Below, in pieces: positions 1 to 5,686 of a DNA stretch of 5,686 nt (the stretch's first letter is position 1; the number at the start of each line of letters is the position of its first letter). The position numbers and the translations under genes were made by a program. The notes beneath the pieces were generated by a model. That model saw only the letters and a program-made list of their open reading frames with translations, was not told the origin of the DNA and did no database searches. The stretch comes from Xanthobacteraceae bacterium. GTDB taxonomy: Bacteria; Pseudomonadota; Alphaproteobacteria; Rhizobiales; Xanthobacteraceae. Where the stretch lies: contig JASHVC010000605.1 in assembly GCA_030039655.1 (NCBI GenBank), positions 1 to 5,686 of the forward strand, in the 5' to 3' direction.

Positions 1-2
1 CG

Positions 3-416
3 AAGGTGAGCGTGGCAGACCACTTGGCGCGCCAGCGACGAGCGGATTTGTTTCTCGACACGTTGCCGTGTAACGCTCACACCACGGCGAGCGATGCGCT
101 CTGGGCCGGGCTGCCGGTACTGACCTGTTTGGGCGCGACCTTTGCGGGGCGTGTTGCGGGAAGTTTGCTCAAGGCGATGGGGCTCGATGAGTTGATCGCC
201 CCCTCGCTGCAGGAATACGAGGCCTTAGCGCTGAAGCTGGCGCAAGATCAGGCCTGCTTGGCCGCGATCAAGGACAAACTGGCGCGCAACCGCGATACGT
301 CCATCCTGTTCGACACTAAGCGCGCCACGCGCCACATTGAATCCGCTTATCTGGCGATGATTGATATCTTGCGACGCGGTGAAAGTCCGCGCAGCTTTGC
401 CGTCGAACCGGCGTGA
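3..416 (+). CDS. SPINDLY/OGT-type glycosyltransferase (GT41), C-terminal fragment; 5' end outside window
   Basis: This is the last 137 codons of a GT41 protein; the frame is open to the left edge, so the GTG at 6 is an internal codon. Family members move a sugar (GlcNAc in the known eukaryotic enzymes) from a UDP-sugar to Ser/Thr of cytosolic proteins. What is left is the end of the C-terminal Rossmann-like lobe. It includes FLDTLPCNAHTTASD (His codon 78-80, Asp codon 93-95), which matches the UDP-binding HTT..D segment of human OGT (H920, T921, T922, D925), followed by LWAGLPVLT. The closing PRSFAVEP nearly repeats the end of the second GT41 gene at 1633-3822, and the two align without gaps (roughly 58% identity by eye). 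Its stop overlaps the next start as TGATG, suggesting translational coupling. Family assignment is secure. The sugar and target are unknown, and an N-terminal TPR array is expected but not visible. Confidence 0.9.
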   Translation, partial: KVSVADHLARQRRADLFLDTLPCNAHTTASDALWAGLPVLTCLGATFAGRVAGSLLKAMGLDELIAPSLQEYEALALKLAQDQACLAAIKDKLARNRDTSILFDTKRATRHIESAYLAMIDILRRGESPRSFAVEPA

Positions 417-1594
417 TGATGCCTGACGACCCCGAAAAGCTTTTGGCCATCGCTGGGATGGATTTCAAAGCGAGGCGCTTTGCCGACGCGCGCCGCGCCT
501 ACAATGCGGTGTTGGGCCGGCGGCCGAACGACGCCGATGTTCTCTACGGTCTCGGCGTCACCGAGGTCGAGCTCGGCCGCGCCGAGGTCGGCCTGCCGCT
601 GATCGAGCGCGCGATCGCCGCCAAGCCGGAGCGGGCGGACTTTAATGTCGGTCTCGCGGTCGCGTACACGCGCCTCAACAGATTTGGCGCGGCGCTGAAA
701 AGCGGTGGCCGGGCAGTCGCCCTTGCACCGGCCAACACAGAGGCTTTCGGGACCCTTGTGGCGATTGCGCTGGCGTCCGCAAAACGGGGGGAGCGGTTCG
801 ACCCTAACCCTACGCCGCGGGCTGAGGAGAAGGACGGCCGATCGGTTTCCGTTGTGGTCTGCAGCAGAGAAGAGGCAAAGGGCCGACGCATTAGGGCGCA
901 CTACGAGGCCCTTTTTGCGGGCCGCGATTTTGAGATCATCCAGATCTACGACGCGCGCTCTCTTTGCGAGGCATACAATCGCGGATTTGCCCGCACGTCC
1001 GGCGAAGTCGTGATCTTTTCCCATGATGACATCGAAATCGTCTCGGACGATTTCGCCGGCCGGCTGCTCCGCCACCTATCGTCGAGCGATGTCGCCGGCG
1101 TTGTCGGAACGACGCAACTTGCCGGAACGTCCTGGATCGCCGCCGGTTGGCCGCGCCTGCATGGCTGCATCGTGCACCCCAATCACAGCAGCCCGGGATT
1201 GGCTTTCGACTGCTATGGTCCGCGTCCGCGTGATCCCGTACAGGCGGTGGATGGCGTGCTGATCGCGGCCAACCGCCGGGTGTGCGAGACAATCCGGTTC
1301 GACGAAGCGACATTCGATGGATTTCATTTCTACGACCTTGATTTCAGCTACCGCGCCTTCCTCGAAGGGTTCCGCATTGCGGTCGCGTGGGATGTCCTTC
1401 TCCTTCACAATTCCGTCGGACGCAGCGACGGAAATTGGCAGAAGTACGCGCAATTGTTCCTAGCTAAGCATGGAAGCCGTATGACGCTGGCGACGCGTTC
1501 TCCCATGGGGACATGGCCATGCATTCCAATGGCTGAACAAGCCCACGCGGTCGCATTACATCGCGCCATGGTGTTTGCACAGGATATACACTGA
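416..1594 (+). CDS. TPR-containing GT2-like glycosyltransferase
   Basis: The protein has 392 residues from ATG 416. That start is preferred because it overlaps the upstream TGA (TGATG); GTG 413 and ATG 419 are alternatives, and no clear Shine-Dalgarno is seen. Residues about 8-109 form three degenerate 34-residue TPRs, followed by a charged linker at about 120-140. From about 143 a GT-A fold begins with SVSVVVCSREE, then EAYNRGF, and SHDDIEI at about 202-208, where D204/D205 are the likely metal/nucleotide-binding acidic pair. FHFYDLDFSYRA at about 303-314 resembles the acceptor/catalytic acidic segment, and His331 in LLLHNSVG is a possible metal ligand. The domain most resembles the 'glycosyltransferase like family 2' group (Glyco_tranf_2_5), recalled rather than searched. 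It probably transfers a nucleotide-activated sugar in the cytosol; there is no signal peptide or membrane segment. It sits between two GT41 genes and may act on the same acceptor. Donor and acceptor are unknown. Confidence 0.85.
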   Translation: MMPDDPEKLLAIAGMDFKARRFADARRAYNAVLGRRPNDADVLYGLGVTEVELGRAEVGLPLIERAIAAKPERADFNVGLAVAYTRLNRFGAALKSGGRAVALAPANTEAFGTLVAIALASAKRGERFDPNPTPRAEEKDGRSVSVVVCSREEAKGRRIRAHYEALFAGRDFEIIQIYDARSLCEAYNRGFARTSGEVVIFSHDDIEIVSDDFAGRLLRHLSSSDVAGVVGTTQLAGTSWIAAGWPRLHGCIVHPNHSSPGLAFDCYGPRPRDPVQAVDGVLIAANRRVCETIRFDEATFDGFHFYDLDFSYRAFLEGFRIAVAWDVLLLHNSVGRSDGNWQKYAQLFLAKHGSRMTLATRSPMGTWPCIPMAEQAHAVALHRAMVFAQDIH

Positions 1595-1632
1595 AAGGCG
1601 CCTGTGGAGCGGCTGGCAATAAAACCGGGGCT

Positions 1633-3822
1633 ATGATGGCATCTCCCGCGGACGAGACCCTTCGGCGCGCGGTCTCGGCCATGCAGACTGGACAAGCCGA
1701 GGCCGCGGAGCGCTTGTTCAAGCGCGCTCTTCAATCCGCCCCTAATCATCTCGGCGCGCTGAATTTGTTCGGCGTTTTTTTGACGAGCCGCGGTCGGTTT
1801 GATGAGGCCGAACGACATATCCAACTGGCCGTGAAGGCGGGCCCGGCGTCGGATGCTACTTTGTACAATTATGGAGTGGTTCTCAAAGCTCTGAAGAGAC
1901 CGGCTGACGCATTGGAAAAATTCAGCCAATCTCTGCAGATCAATGCGTCCGTTGCGGAAACCTGGAACAATCGCGGCACAGTTTTCAACGATCTGAAGCG
2001 TTACCGCGAGGCGATGGCCGATTTCGACCACGCAATAGCGCTCAATCCCAACTTCGCCGATGCGTTCGTCAACAAGGGCAATACGCTCGCCGAACTCAAG
2101 TCATACGAAGAGGCGCTTGCCACCTATGACCGCGCGTTGGCGCTGAATGCCAATCTACCAGCCGCGTGGCTCGGCCGCGCTAAGGTTCTCTCCGAGCTAA
2201 GGCAATACGACGACGCCTTGGCCGCATGCGGCCGGGCGCTGGCGTTGAGGCCCGATCTCGCCGAAGCGTGGCTTGGCCGCGGCAACGTCTTTTACGAGAC
2301 CGGTCGATACGACGACGCTCTGGTCGCTTATGACCGGGCGGTGGAGCTGAAAAGCGACCTTGGCTTTGGGTGGCTGGGCCGCGGCAACGTACTGGCCGAC
2401 ACCAAGCGGCACGCCGACGCGCTTGCCGCGTACGATCGGGCACTGGCCTTAGACTCCGATCTCGACTACGCCCAAGGCGCGCGCATCCTGTCAAAGCTGA
2501 TGATCTGTGACTGGGCGGATCTTGACGCCGAGGTCGCTGGGCTCCTTACAAAGCTGAGAGACGGTAGACTCCCGAGTGCGCCATTTCCGCTTCTCACCAC
2601 AACCGCATCGGCGGCGGACCAACTGCAATGCGCGCGGCGTCATCTGCAGGATCGGCCTGCATTTTCGCCACTTTGGCGGGGTGAGGCGTATGACCACGAT
2701 CGCATTCGCGTTGCCTATCTGTCGGCCGATTTTTACGAGCACGCGACGGCGTTCTTGCTGACTGGCTTATTTGAACGCCACGACCGGTCTCGCTTCGAAG
2801 TGACCGGCCTGTCGTTTGGCCCCGGGCAGAATTCGCCGTTGCGGCAGCGCATTGAGGGAGCCTTCGAGCGTTTCGTCGACGTTCGGGATAAGAGCGAACA
2901 GAAAATCGCCGAGCTTGTCCGTGCGCTTGAGATCGATATTGCGGTCGATCTCATGGGGTTCACCAAGAACAACCGGCTTGGCGTATTTGCGCGCCGCCCG
3001 GCGCCCGTTCAGGTGAATTATCTTGGCTATATCGGCACCATGGGTGCGGACTTCATCGACTATGTGATCGCCGATGAGATCGCGCTCCCGTTCGATCAGC
3101 AACCGTATTTCGCCGAGAAGATTGTGCACCTCCCCGGATGCTTCCTGGTTACCGACGATCGGCAGGGGATCGCCTCGCACATGCCGTCGCGGGAGGAGGT
3201 GGGACTGCCACCGGACGGCTTCGTGTTCTGCTCTTTCAATAACAGCTACAAGCTCGCGAAGCCGGTCTTCGAGGTGTGGATGCGGCTTCTCGATGCCGTT
3301 CCGGGGAGCGTGTTGTGGCTCGCGGAATCCAATCCCGACATGGCCGTCAATATGCGCCGTGAAGCACAGTGTCGGGGCATTACGCCCGAGCGCTTCGTCT
3401 TTGCGCCGCGCGTACCGTTGCCGCAACATTTGGCGCGCCAGCGGTTGGCCGGGCTGTTCCTCGATACCGTGCCGTACAACGCGGGCGCGACAGGGGTGGC
3501 TGCGCTGTGGGCGGGCCTTCCCGTACTGACCATGCTGGGGCAGACGTTTGTGGGCCATATGGCGGCGAGCATGATGCATGCCGTGGGCTTACCCGAATTG
3601 ATCACGCACAGCCTTGAAGACTACGAAGTACTCGCGCTGAAGCTGGCGCACGATCCGGGCCTCCTCTCGGGCATCCGGCAAAAGCTGCAGAACAATCTGC
3701 GGGTCTCGCCGCTGTTCGACACAGATCGCTTTCGCCGCCAATTGGAACAGGCCTATGGCACTATGGTCGATATCCAGCGGCAGGGGCAGCACCCGCGCAG
3801 CTTTAGTGTTGAACCGGAATGA
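1633..3822 (+). CDS. TPR-repeat SPINDLY/OGT-family glycosyltransferase (GT41), full length
   Basis: This 729-residue protein has the OGT architecture. Residues 8-278 hold eight consecutive 34-residue TPRs, and about 355-725 the two-lobed GT41 catalytic region without the long insert found in human OGT. Landmarks include RVAYLSADFYEHATAF, where H370 matches human H498; APVQVNYLGYIGTMGADFIDYVIAD; and FCSFNNSYKLAKP, where K540 matches the UDP-contacting K842. The segment YNAGATGVAALWAGLPVLT at about 615-633 has Gly, Ala and Ala (G618, A619, A623) where human OGT has H920, T921 and D925, so the donor pocket is altered. Members glycosylate Ser/Thr of intracellular proteins, often flagellin or similar targets in bacteria. 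There is no signal peptide. ATG 1633 and ATG 1636 are adjacent, with only a weak ribosome-binding site. The gene follows the TPR-GT2 gene by 38 bases and is probably cotranscribed with it. Family is certain; activity and sugar are open because of the changed motif. Confidence 0.93.
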   Translation: MMASPADETLRRAVSAMQTGQAEAAERLFKRALQSAPNHLGALNLFGVFLTSRGRFDEAERHIQLAVKAGPASDATLYNYGVVLKALKRPADALEKFSQSLQINASVAETWNNRGTVFNDLKRYREAMADFDHAIALNPNFADAFVNKGNTLAELKSYEEALATYDRALALNANLPAAWLGRAKVLSELRQYDDALAACGRALALRPDLAEAWLGRGNVFYETGRYDDALVAYDRAVELKSDLGFGWLGRGNVLADTKRHADALAAYDRALALDSDLDYAQGARILSKLMICDWADLDAEVAGLLTKLRDGRLPSAPFPLLTTTASAADQLQCARRHLQDRPAFSPLWRGEAYDHDRIRVAYLSADFYEHATAFLLTGLFERHDRSRFEVTGLSFGPGQNSPLRQRIEGAFERFVDVRDKSEQKIAELVRALEIDIAVDLMGFTKNNRLGVFARRPAPVQVNYLGYIGTMGADFIDYVIADEIALPFDQQPYFAEKIVHLPGCFLVTDDRQGIASHMPSREEVGLPPDGFVFCSFNNSYKLAKPVFEVWMRLLDAVPGSVLWLAESNPDMAVNMRREAQCRGITPERFVFAPRVPLPQHLARQRLAGLFLDTVPYNAGATGVAALWAGLPVLTMLGQTFVGHMAASMMHAVGLPELITHSLEDYEVLALKLAHDPGLLSGIRQKLQNNLRVSPLFDTDRFRRQLEQAYGTMVDIQRQGQHPRSFSVEPE
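1654..2466 (+). repeat. Eight in-frame TPR units (about 102 bp each)
   Basis: Eight tandem 34-codon TPR units encode residues 8-278 of the second GT41 protein (the first is 33 codons as drawn). Units 6, 7 and 8 (2161-2262, 2263-2364, 2365-2466) are the most alike. Each starts with W-L-G-R, and units 7 and 8 share the 12-base string ggccgcggcaac exactly 102 bases apart. This suggests more recent unit duplication at the catalytic-domain end of the array. TPR arrays in OGT form a superhelix that holds protein substrates. Confidence 0.85.
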
Positions 3823-3837
3823 CGCGAATTTGCCTCG

Positions 3838-3860
3838 GCGCGCTTGTGGCACAAGTGCGT
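3838..3860 (+). terminator. Strong hairpin after the second GT41 gene; possible terminator or RNA-processing element
   Basis: Bases 3838-3847 pair with 3851-3860 to give a 10-bp stem (eight Watson-Crick pairs and two G:U) with a GGC triloop. The core CTTGTG-G-CACAAG (3843-3855) is a perfect inverted repeat at DNA level. It lies 15 bases after the GT41 stop and about 85 bases before the GT4 start. No T-run follows (gtctcctggc), so a classical intrinsic terminator is doubtful. An mRNA-stabilising or attenuating hairpin, or a protein-binding palindrome, would fit as well. Confidence 0.4.
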
Positions 3861-3930
3861 GTCTCCTGGCCATGATTGCACTTTTCAAGTCAGCATAGCA
3901 TTCTCAAGCGAAATCCCCGACCATTCAGGC

Positions 3931-3934
3931 GAGG
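3931..3934 (+). promoter_or_regulatory. Candidate ribosome-binding site (GAGG) supporting the ATG start at 3945
   Basis: GAGG lies 10 bases before ATG 3945, with a second AGG at 3927-3929. The frame also opens further upstream at TTG 3876, but the 23 residues this would add are basic, unlike the start of a GT-B fold, and would precede MRIGLARS, which is a natural N-terminal beta strand. The ATG is therefore preferred. Confidence 0.4.
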
Positions 3935-3944
3935 CGACGACGAA

Positions 3945-5252
3945 ATGCGGATCGGTCTTGCTCGTAGTCTAACGGACAGTATGTCGGGCGGTGTTTTTCA
4001 ATATGAAATTGTGCTTCTCAAAGCGCTGGGCGAAATTGCGGCCAATTTCCCAGAGGAACTTGTCTATCTGTGCTACCATCCAAACGACCTTAGCGTTCTC
4101 GCGAGTACCAGCGGCCTTAGTTATCGTGGGATCCGAGTACTACCTGTCGGTAAGCCTGCCAACGCGCAAGCGGTGCCGCCTGAAAAGTACCTTGCGCAAA
4201 AGCCAGTAGCGCCTCCGCCTCTCGACCCGAATGACGTTAAATTCAACTATGCGGGCGGCGACGGGCTTCGCCAGGACGGCGTCGAGTTATTGTTCTTGCT
4301 AAGTCCCAACCTTCCGGCATTCAGCTTTCGCTTGCCGTATGTCGTCCCAATTTTTGATCTCAATCATCGGCTGCAGCCCGAATTCCCCGAAGTAAGCGCC
4401 TTCGGTGAAACCAACATCCGCGAGCATTTTTACATAAACACGTGCCGGTTCGCGACTTTGGTTTTGGTCGATTCCGAAGTGGGCAAGTCCGACGTGCTCC
4501 GCTTTTATGGCGATCTTATCGACGAGGATCGCATTCGCATCCTGCCGTACTATCCCCCGATCAAGGACAGGGCGATGCCGAGTCCGCAAGACCTCGATCG
4601 CGTTCGCGCGAAGTACAACTTGCCGAAGCGCTATTTCTTTTACCCGGCACAATTTTGGCCACACAAGAATCACGCGTTGGTCGTGCAGGCCATAAAGCTC
4701 ATTGCCGACCAAACTGGCGAGGTCGTGCCTGTTGTGTTTTGCGGCGCGTACTGGACGTACATTATGGCGTCGAATTTCAAGGAAGTGATGGCGCTGGCGG
4801 CGAAGCTGGGCGTGGCCGACCGCGTCCGCTACCTTGGCTCGGTGCCGGACGAGGACATGGCGGCGCTCTACACACTGTCGGCGGGTCTGGTAATGCCGAC
4901 GTTCTTCGGACCGACAAATATTCCGCCAATTGAAGCCTGGCACTTCGGTCGTCCGGTGATAACGTCCGATATAACGGGAATGCGAGAACAGGTTGGCGAC
5001 GCGGGCCTGCTGGTTGATCCACGATCGCCGCAGGCTCTCGCCGAAGCAATGACGCGGCTTTGGTCGAACGAGGCCTTTTCGTCGGAACTGGTCGCGCGTA
5101 GCCGAGTGCGGCTCACGTCTTACAACTGGAACACGTTTGTCGCCGGTGTGGTCGCGATCCTGACCGAGGCGGCCGCGCGGGTTCGCGCCGGCCGCACGCC
5201 AAGATATCCGGGCGATAGCGCAACGGTAGTAGCGACGGCAATTCGCACTTGA
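3945..5252 (+). CDS. GT4-type (GT-B fold) glycosyltransferase, group 1
   Basis: The protein has 435 residues from ATG 3945. The N-terminal lobe begins with MRIGLARSLTDSMSGGVFQYE, containing a Gly-Gly loop near residue 16, and includes PIFDLNHRLQPEFPE at about 136-150 (D138, H141), the usual 'DxxH' region of GT4 enzymes. The C-terminal lobe contains FFYPAQFWPHKNH at about 231-243, then RVRYLGSVPDEDMAALY, then FFGPTNIPPIEAWHFGRPVI with E330. E330 is the second glutamate of the EX7E donor-binding motif; the first position is Gly322. DAGLLVDPRSPQALAEAM follows, as is typical for group 1 enzymes. Such enzymes transfer sugar from an NDP-sugar with retention of configuration, usually in assembly of O-antigen, capsule or glycoprotein glycans. 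No membrane segment or signal peptide is seen. A hairpin-containing 122-base gap separates it from the GT41 gene, so it may have its own expression control. The donor sugar cannot be told. Confidence 0.9.
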   Translation: MRIGLARSLTDSMSGGVFQYEIVLLKALGEIAANFPEELVYLCYHPNDLSVLASTSGLSYRGIRVLPVGKPANAQAVPPEKYLAQKPVAPPPLDPNDVKFNYAGGDGLRQDGVELLFLLSPNLPAFSFRLPYVVPIFDLNHRLQPEFPEVSAFGETNIREHFYINTCRFATLVLVDSEVGKSDVLRFYGDLIDEDRIRILPYYPPIKDRAMPSPQDLDRVRAKYNLPKRYFFYPAQFWPHKNHALVVQAIKLIADQTGEVVPVVFCGAYWTYIMASNFKEVMALAAKLGVADRVRYLGSVPDEDMAALYTLSAGLVMPTFFGPTNIPPIEAWHFGRPVITSDITGMREQVGDAGLLVDPRSPQALAEAMTRLWSNEAFSSELVARSRVRLTSYNWNTFVAGVVAILTEAAARVRAGRTPRYPGDSATVVATAIRT

Positions 5253-5334
5253 ATGCGATTACTGTCGGCTGCTAGAAGCGGCGCCGGCGGCGTAATGGCG
5301 TTGCGTTTCGCGTTTGCCGTGTTAGCGCACAACC
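5253..5334 (+). other. Short intergenic gap between GT4 and sulfotransferase genes
   Basis: These 82 bases hold no supported gene. An ATG directly after the GT4 stop opens a 60-codon frame, but it overlaps the sulfotransferase start by about 100 bases and resembles nothing known. A GC-rich self-complementary core (cggccgccg-like, near 5279-5286) is too short to call a terminator, and no convincing promoter boxes were found. Confidence 0.4.
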
Positions 5335-5686
5335 GTGGGGCGTCAATTGCAAGCGGTTACGAGCCTTTCCGCATTTCCAAAATCCGGCGTGACTTATCTG
5401 AGCTTTTTGCTCTTCTACAGCCTATTCTCCGATGACTGTGATATTCATGACCTCGAGCGAAAATATATTCTCGACATACACGCCTATCCAAATGCGAATT
5501 TTTCCGATCCGGGCGGGCCACGCTTGATCAAGTCGCACTTTCCCTACAATCCGGCGATACCCGCTGTCCGTTTGTCAAATAAGGCCGTTTATCTGATCAG
5601 ACATCCGATGGACGTCATGATGTCGGCGTGGGATTTCGGGCACCTGATAAAAGGCAGTGTGCATGACACTCAGTCGCCGGCGTTTC
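5335..5686 (+). CDS. PAPS-dependent sulfotransferase, N-terminal part; 3' end outside window
   Basis: The frame is open from the TAG at 5323 to the right edge, giving about 117 codons. No ATG is in frame before the first motif, so the start is GTG 5335 or TTG 5347 (GGGG at 5336-5339 could serve TTG 5347). Counting from 5335, SAFPKSGVTYL at residues 12-22 is the 5'-phosphosulfate-binding loop, with K16 matching the conserved lysine of PKSGTTW. RLIKSHFP carries K66 and H68, equivalent to the catalytic K/H of TKSHLP. AVYLIRHPMDVMMSAW carries R89 and S97, eight apart as in the 3'-phosphate-binding site. Family enzymes move sulfate from PAPS to a hydroxyl or amine of a sugar or small molecule. Its position after three types of glycosyltransferase suggests it sulfates the same glycan, which is inference. 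Local GC is about 45-47% at 5401-5520, well below the neighbours, a possible sign of separate origin. Confidence 0.88.
   Translation, partial: MGRQLQAVTSLSAFPKSGVTYLSFLLFYSLFSDDCDIHDLERKYILDIHAYPNANFSDPGGPRLIKSHFPYNPAIPAVRLSNKAVYLIRHPMDVMMSAWDFGHLIKGSVHDTQSPAF

Noticed and set aside
347..1075. 242-codon minus-strand frame across the first gene junction
   Set aside because: It covers the coupled TGATG junction and two convincing sense genes, and its product is Arg-rich with no recognisable motif.
1405..2031. 208-codon minus-strand frame across the 1595-1632 gap
   Set aside because: It is antisense to the GT2 C-terminus and the first TPRs, with no motif and no ribosome-binding site that stands out.
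2767..3579. Long open frame (270 codons) on the minus strand inside the second GT41 gene
   Set aside because: It is a mirror of the G/C third-position codon bias of the real gene; its product is rich in Arg/His, shows no domain, and the sense-strand protein carries clear OGT motifs throughout.
3847..3862. Possible sigma-54 promoter (TGGCAC) in the gap before the GT4 gene
   Set aside because: The -12 element does not match: no GC falls ten bases after the GG. The TGGCAC is also part of the hairpin.
3876..3901. Possible sigma-70 boxes TTGCAC and TAGCAT
   Set aside because: The -35 match is poor (three of six) and the spacing of 14 bases is too short.
3876..3944. TTG 3876 as start of the GT4 gene
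   Set aside because: It would add 23 basic residues ahead of a natural GT-B N-terminus; ATG 3945 has a plausible GAGG upstream.
5253..5435. 60-codon frame starting directly after the GT4 stop
   Set aside because: It overlaps the sulfotransferase start by about 100 bases and has no recognisable domain, whereas the other frame carries the PKSGVTYL cofactor loop.

Overview
The window reads as part of a surface-glycan or protein-glycosylation locus from a high-GC Gram-negative bacterium, most plausibly an alphaproteobacterium. That placement is an inference from the strong G/C third-position codon bias and the presence of TPR-OGT (SPINDLY-type) glycosyltransferases; no taxonomic marker gene is present. 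All five genes lie on the + strand and are closely spaced.

Layout. Positions 3-416 hold the C-terminal end of a SPINDLY/OGT-type (GT41) glycosyltransferase whose start lies upstream of the window. Its stop codon overlaps the ATG of the next gene (TGATG), a TPR protein fused to a GT2-like glycosyltransferase domain (416-1594). After a 38-base gap comes a complete second TPR-GT41 protein (1633-3822), with eight TPRs followed by the two-lobed OGT-like catalytic region. A 122-base gap carrying a strong hairpin (3838-3860) leads to a GT4-type (GT-B) glycosyltransferase, best started at ATG 3945 (3945-5252). After a further 82-base gap, a PAPS-dependent sulfotransferase starts at a GTG or TTG near 5335/5347 and runs off the right edge. 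It has no ATG start but is clearly recognisable from its cofactor-binding motifs.

How the genes may work together (inference). Two OGT-like enzymes could place sugars on protein side chains, the GT2 and GT4 enzymes could make or extend a glycan, and the sulfotransferase could cap it with sulfate. Neither the acceptor (flagellin, another protein, or a lipid-linked glycan) nor the sugar can be read from this window.

Most notable points. The two GT41 copies align without a gap over their last 137 codons, yet the second has lost most of the His-Thr-Thr/Asp nucleotide-sugar motif that the first retains. In the second copy the asparagine ladder of the TPR groove is also replaced by glycine in the three repeats nearest the catalytic domain. 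Nothing in the window amounts to a demonstrably new system; the combination is best seen as an unusual glycosylation and sulfation gene set.
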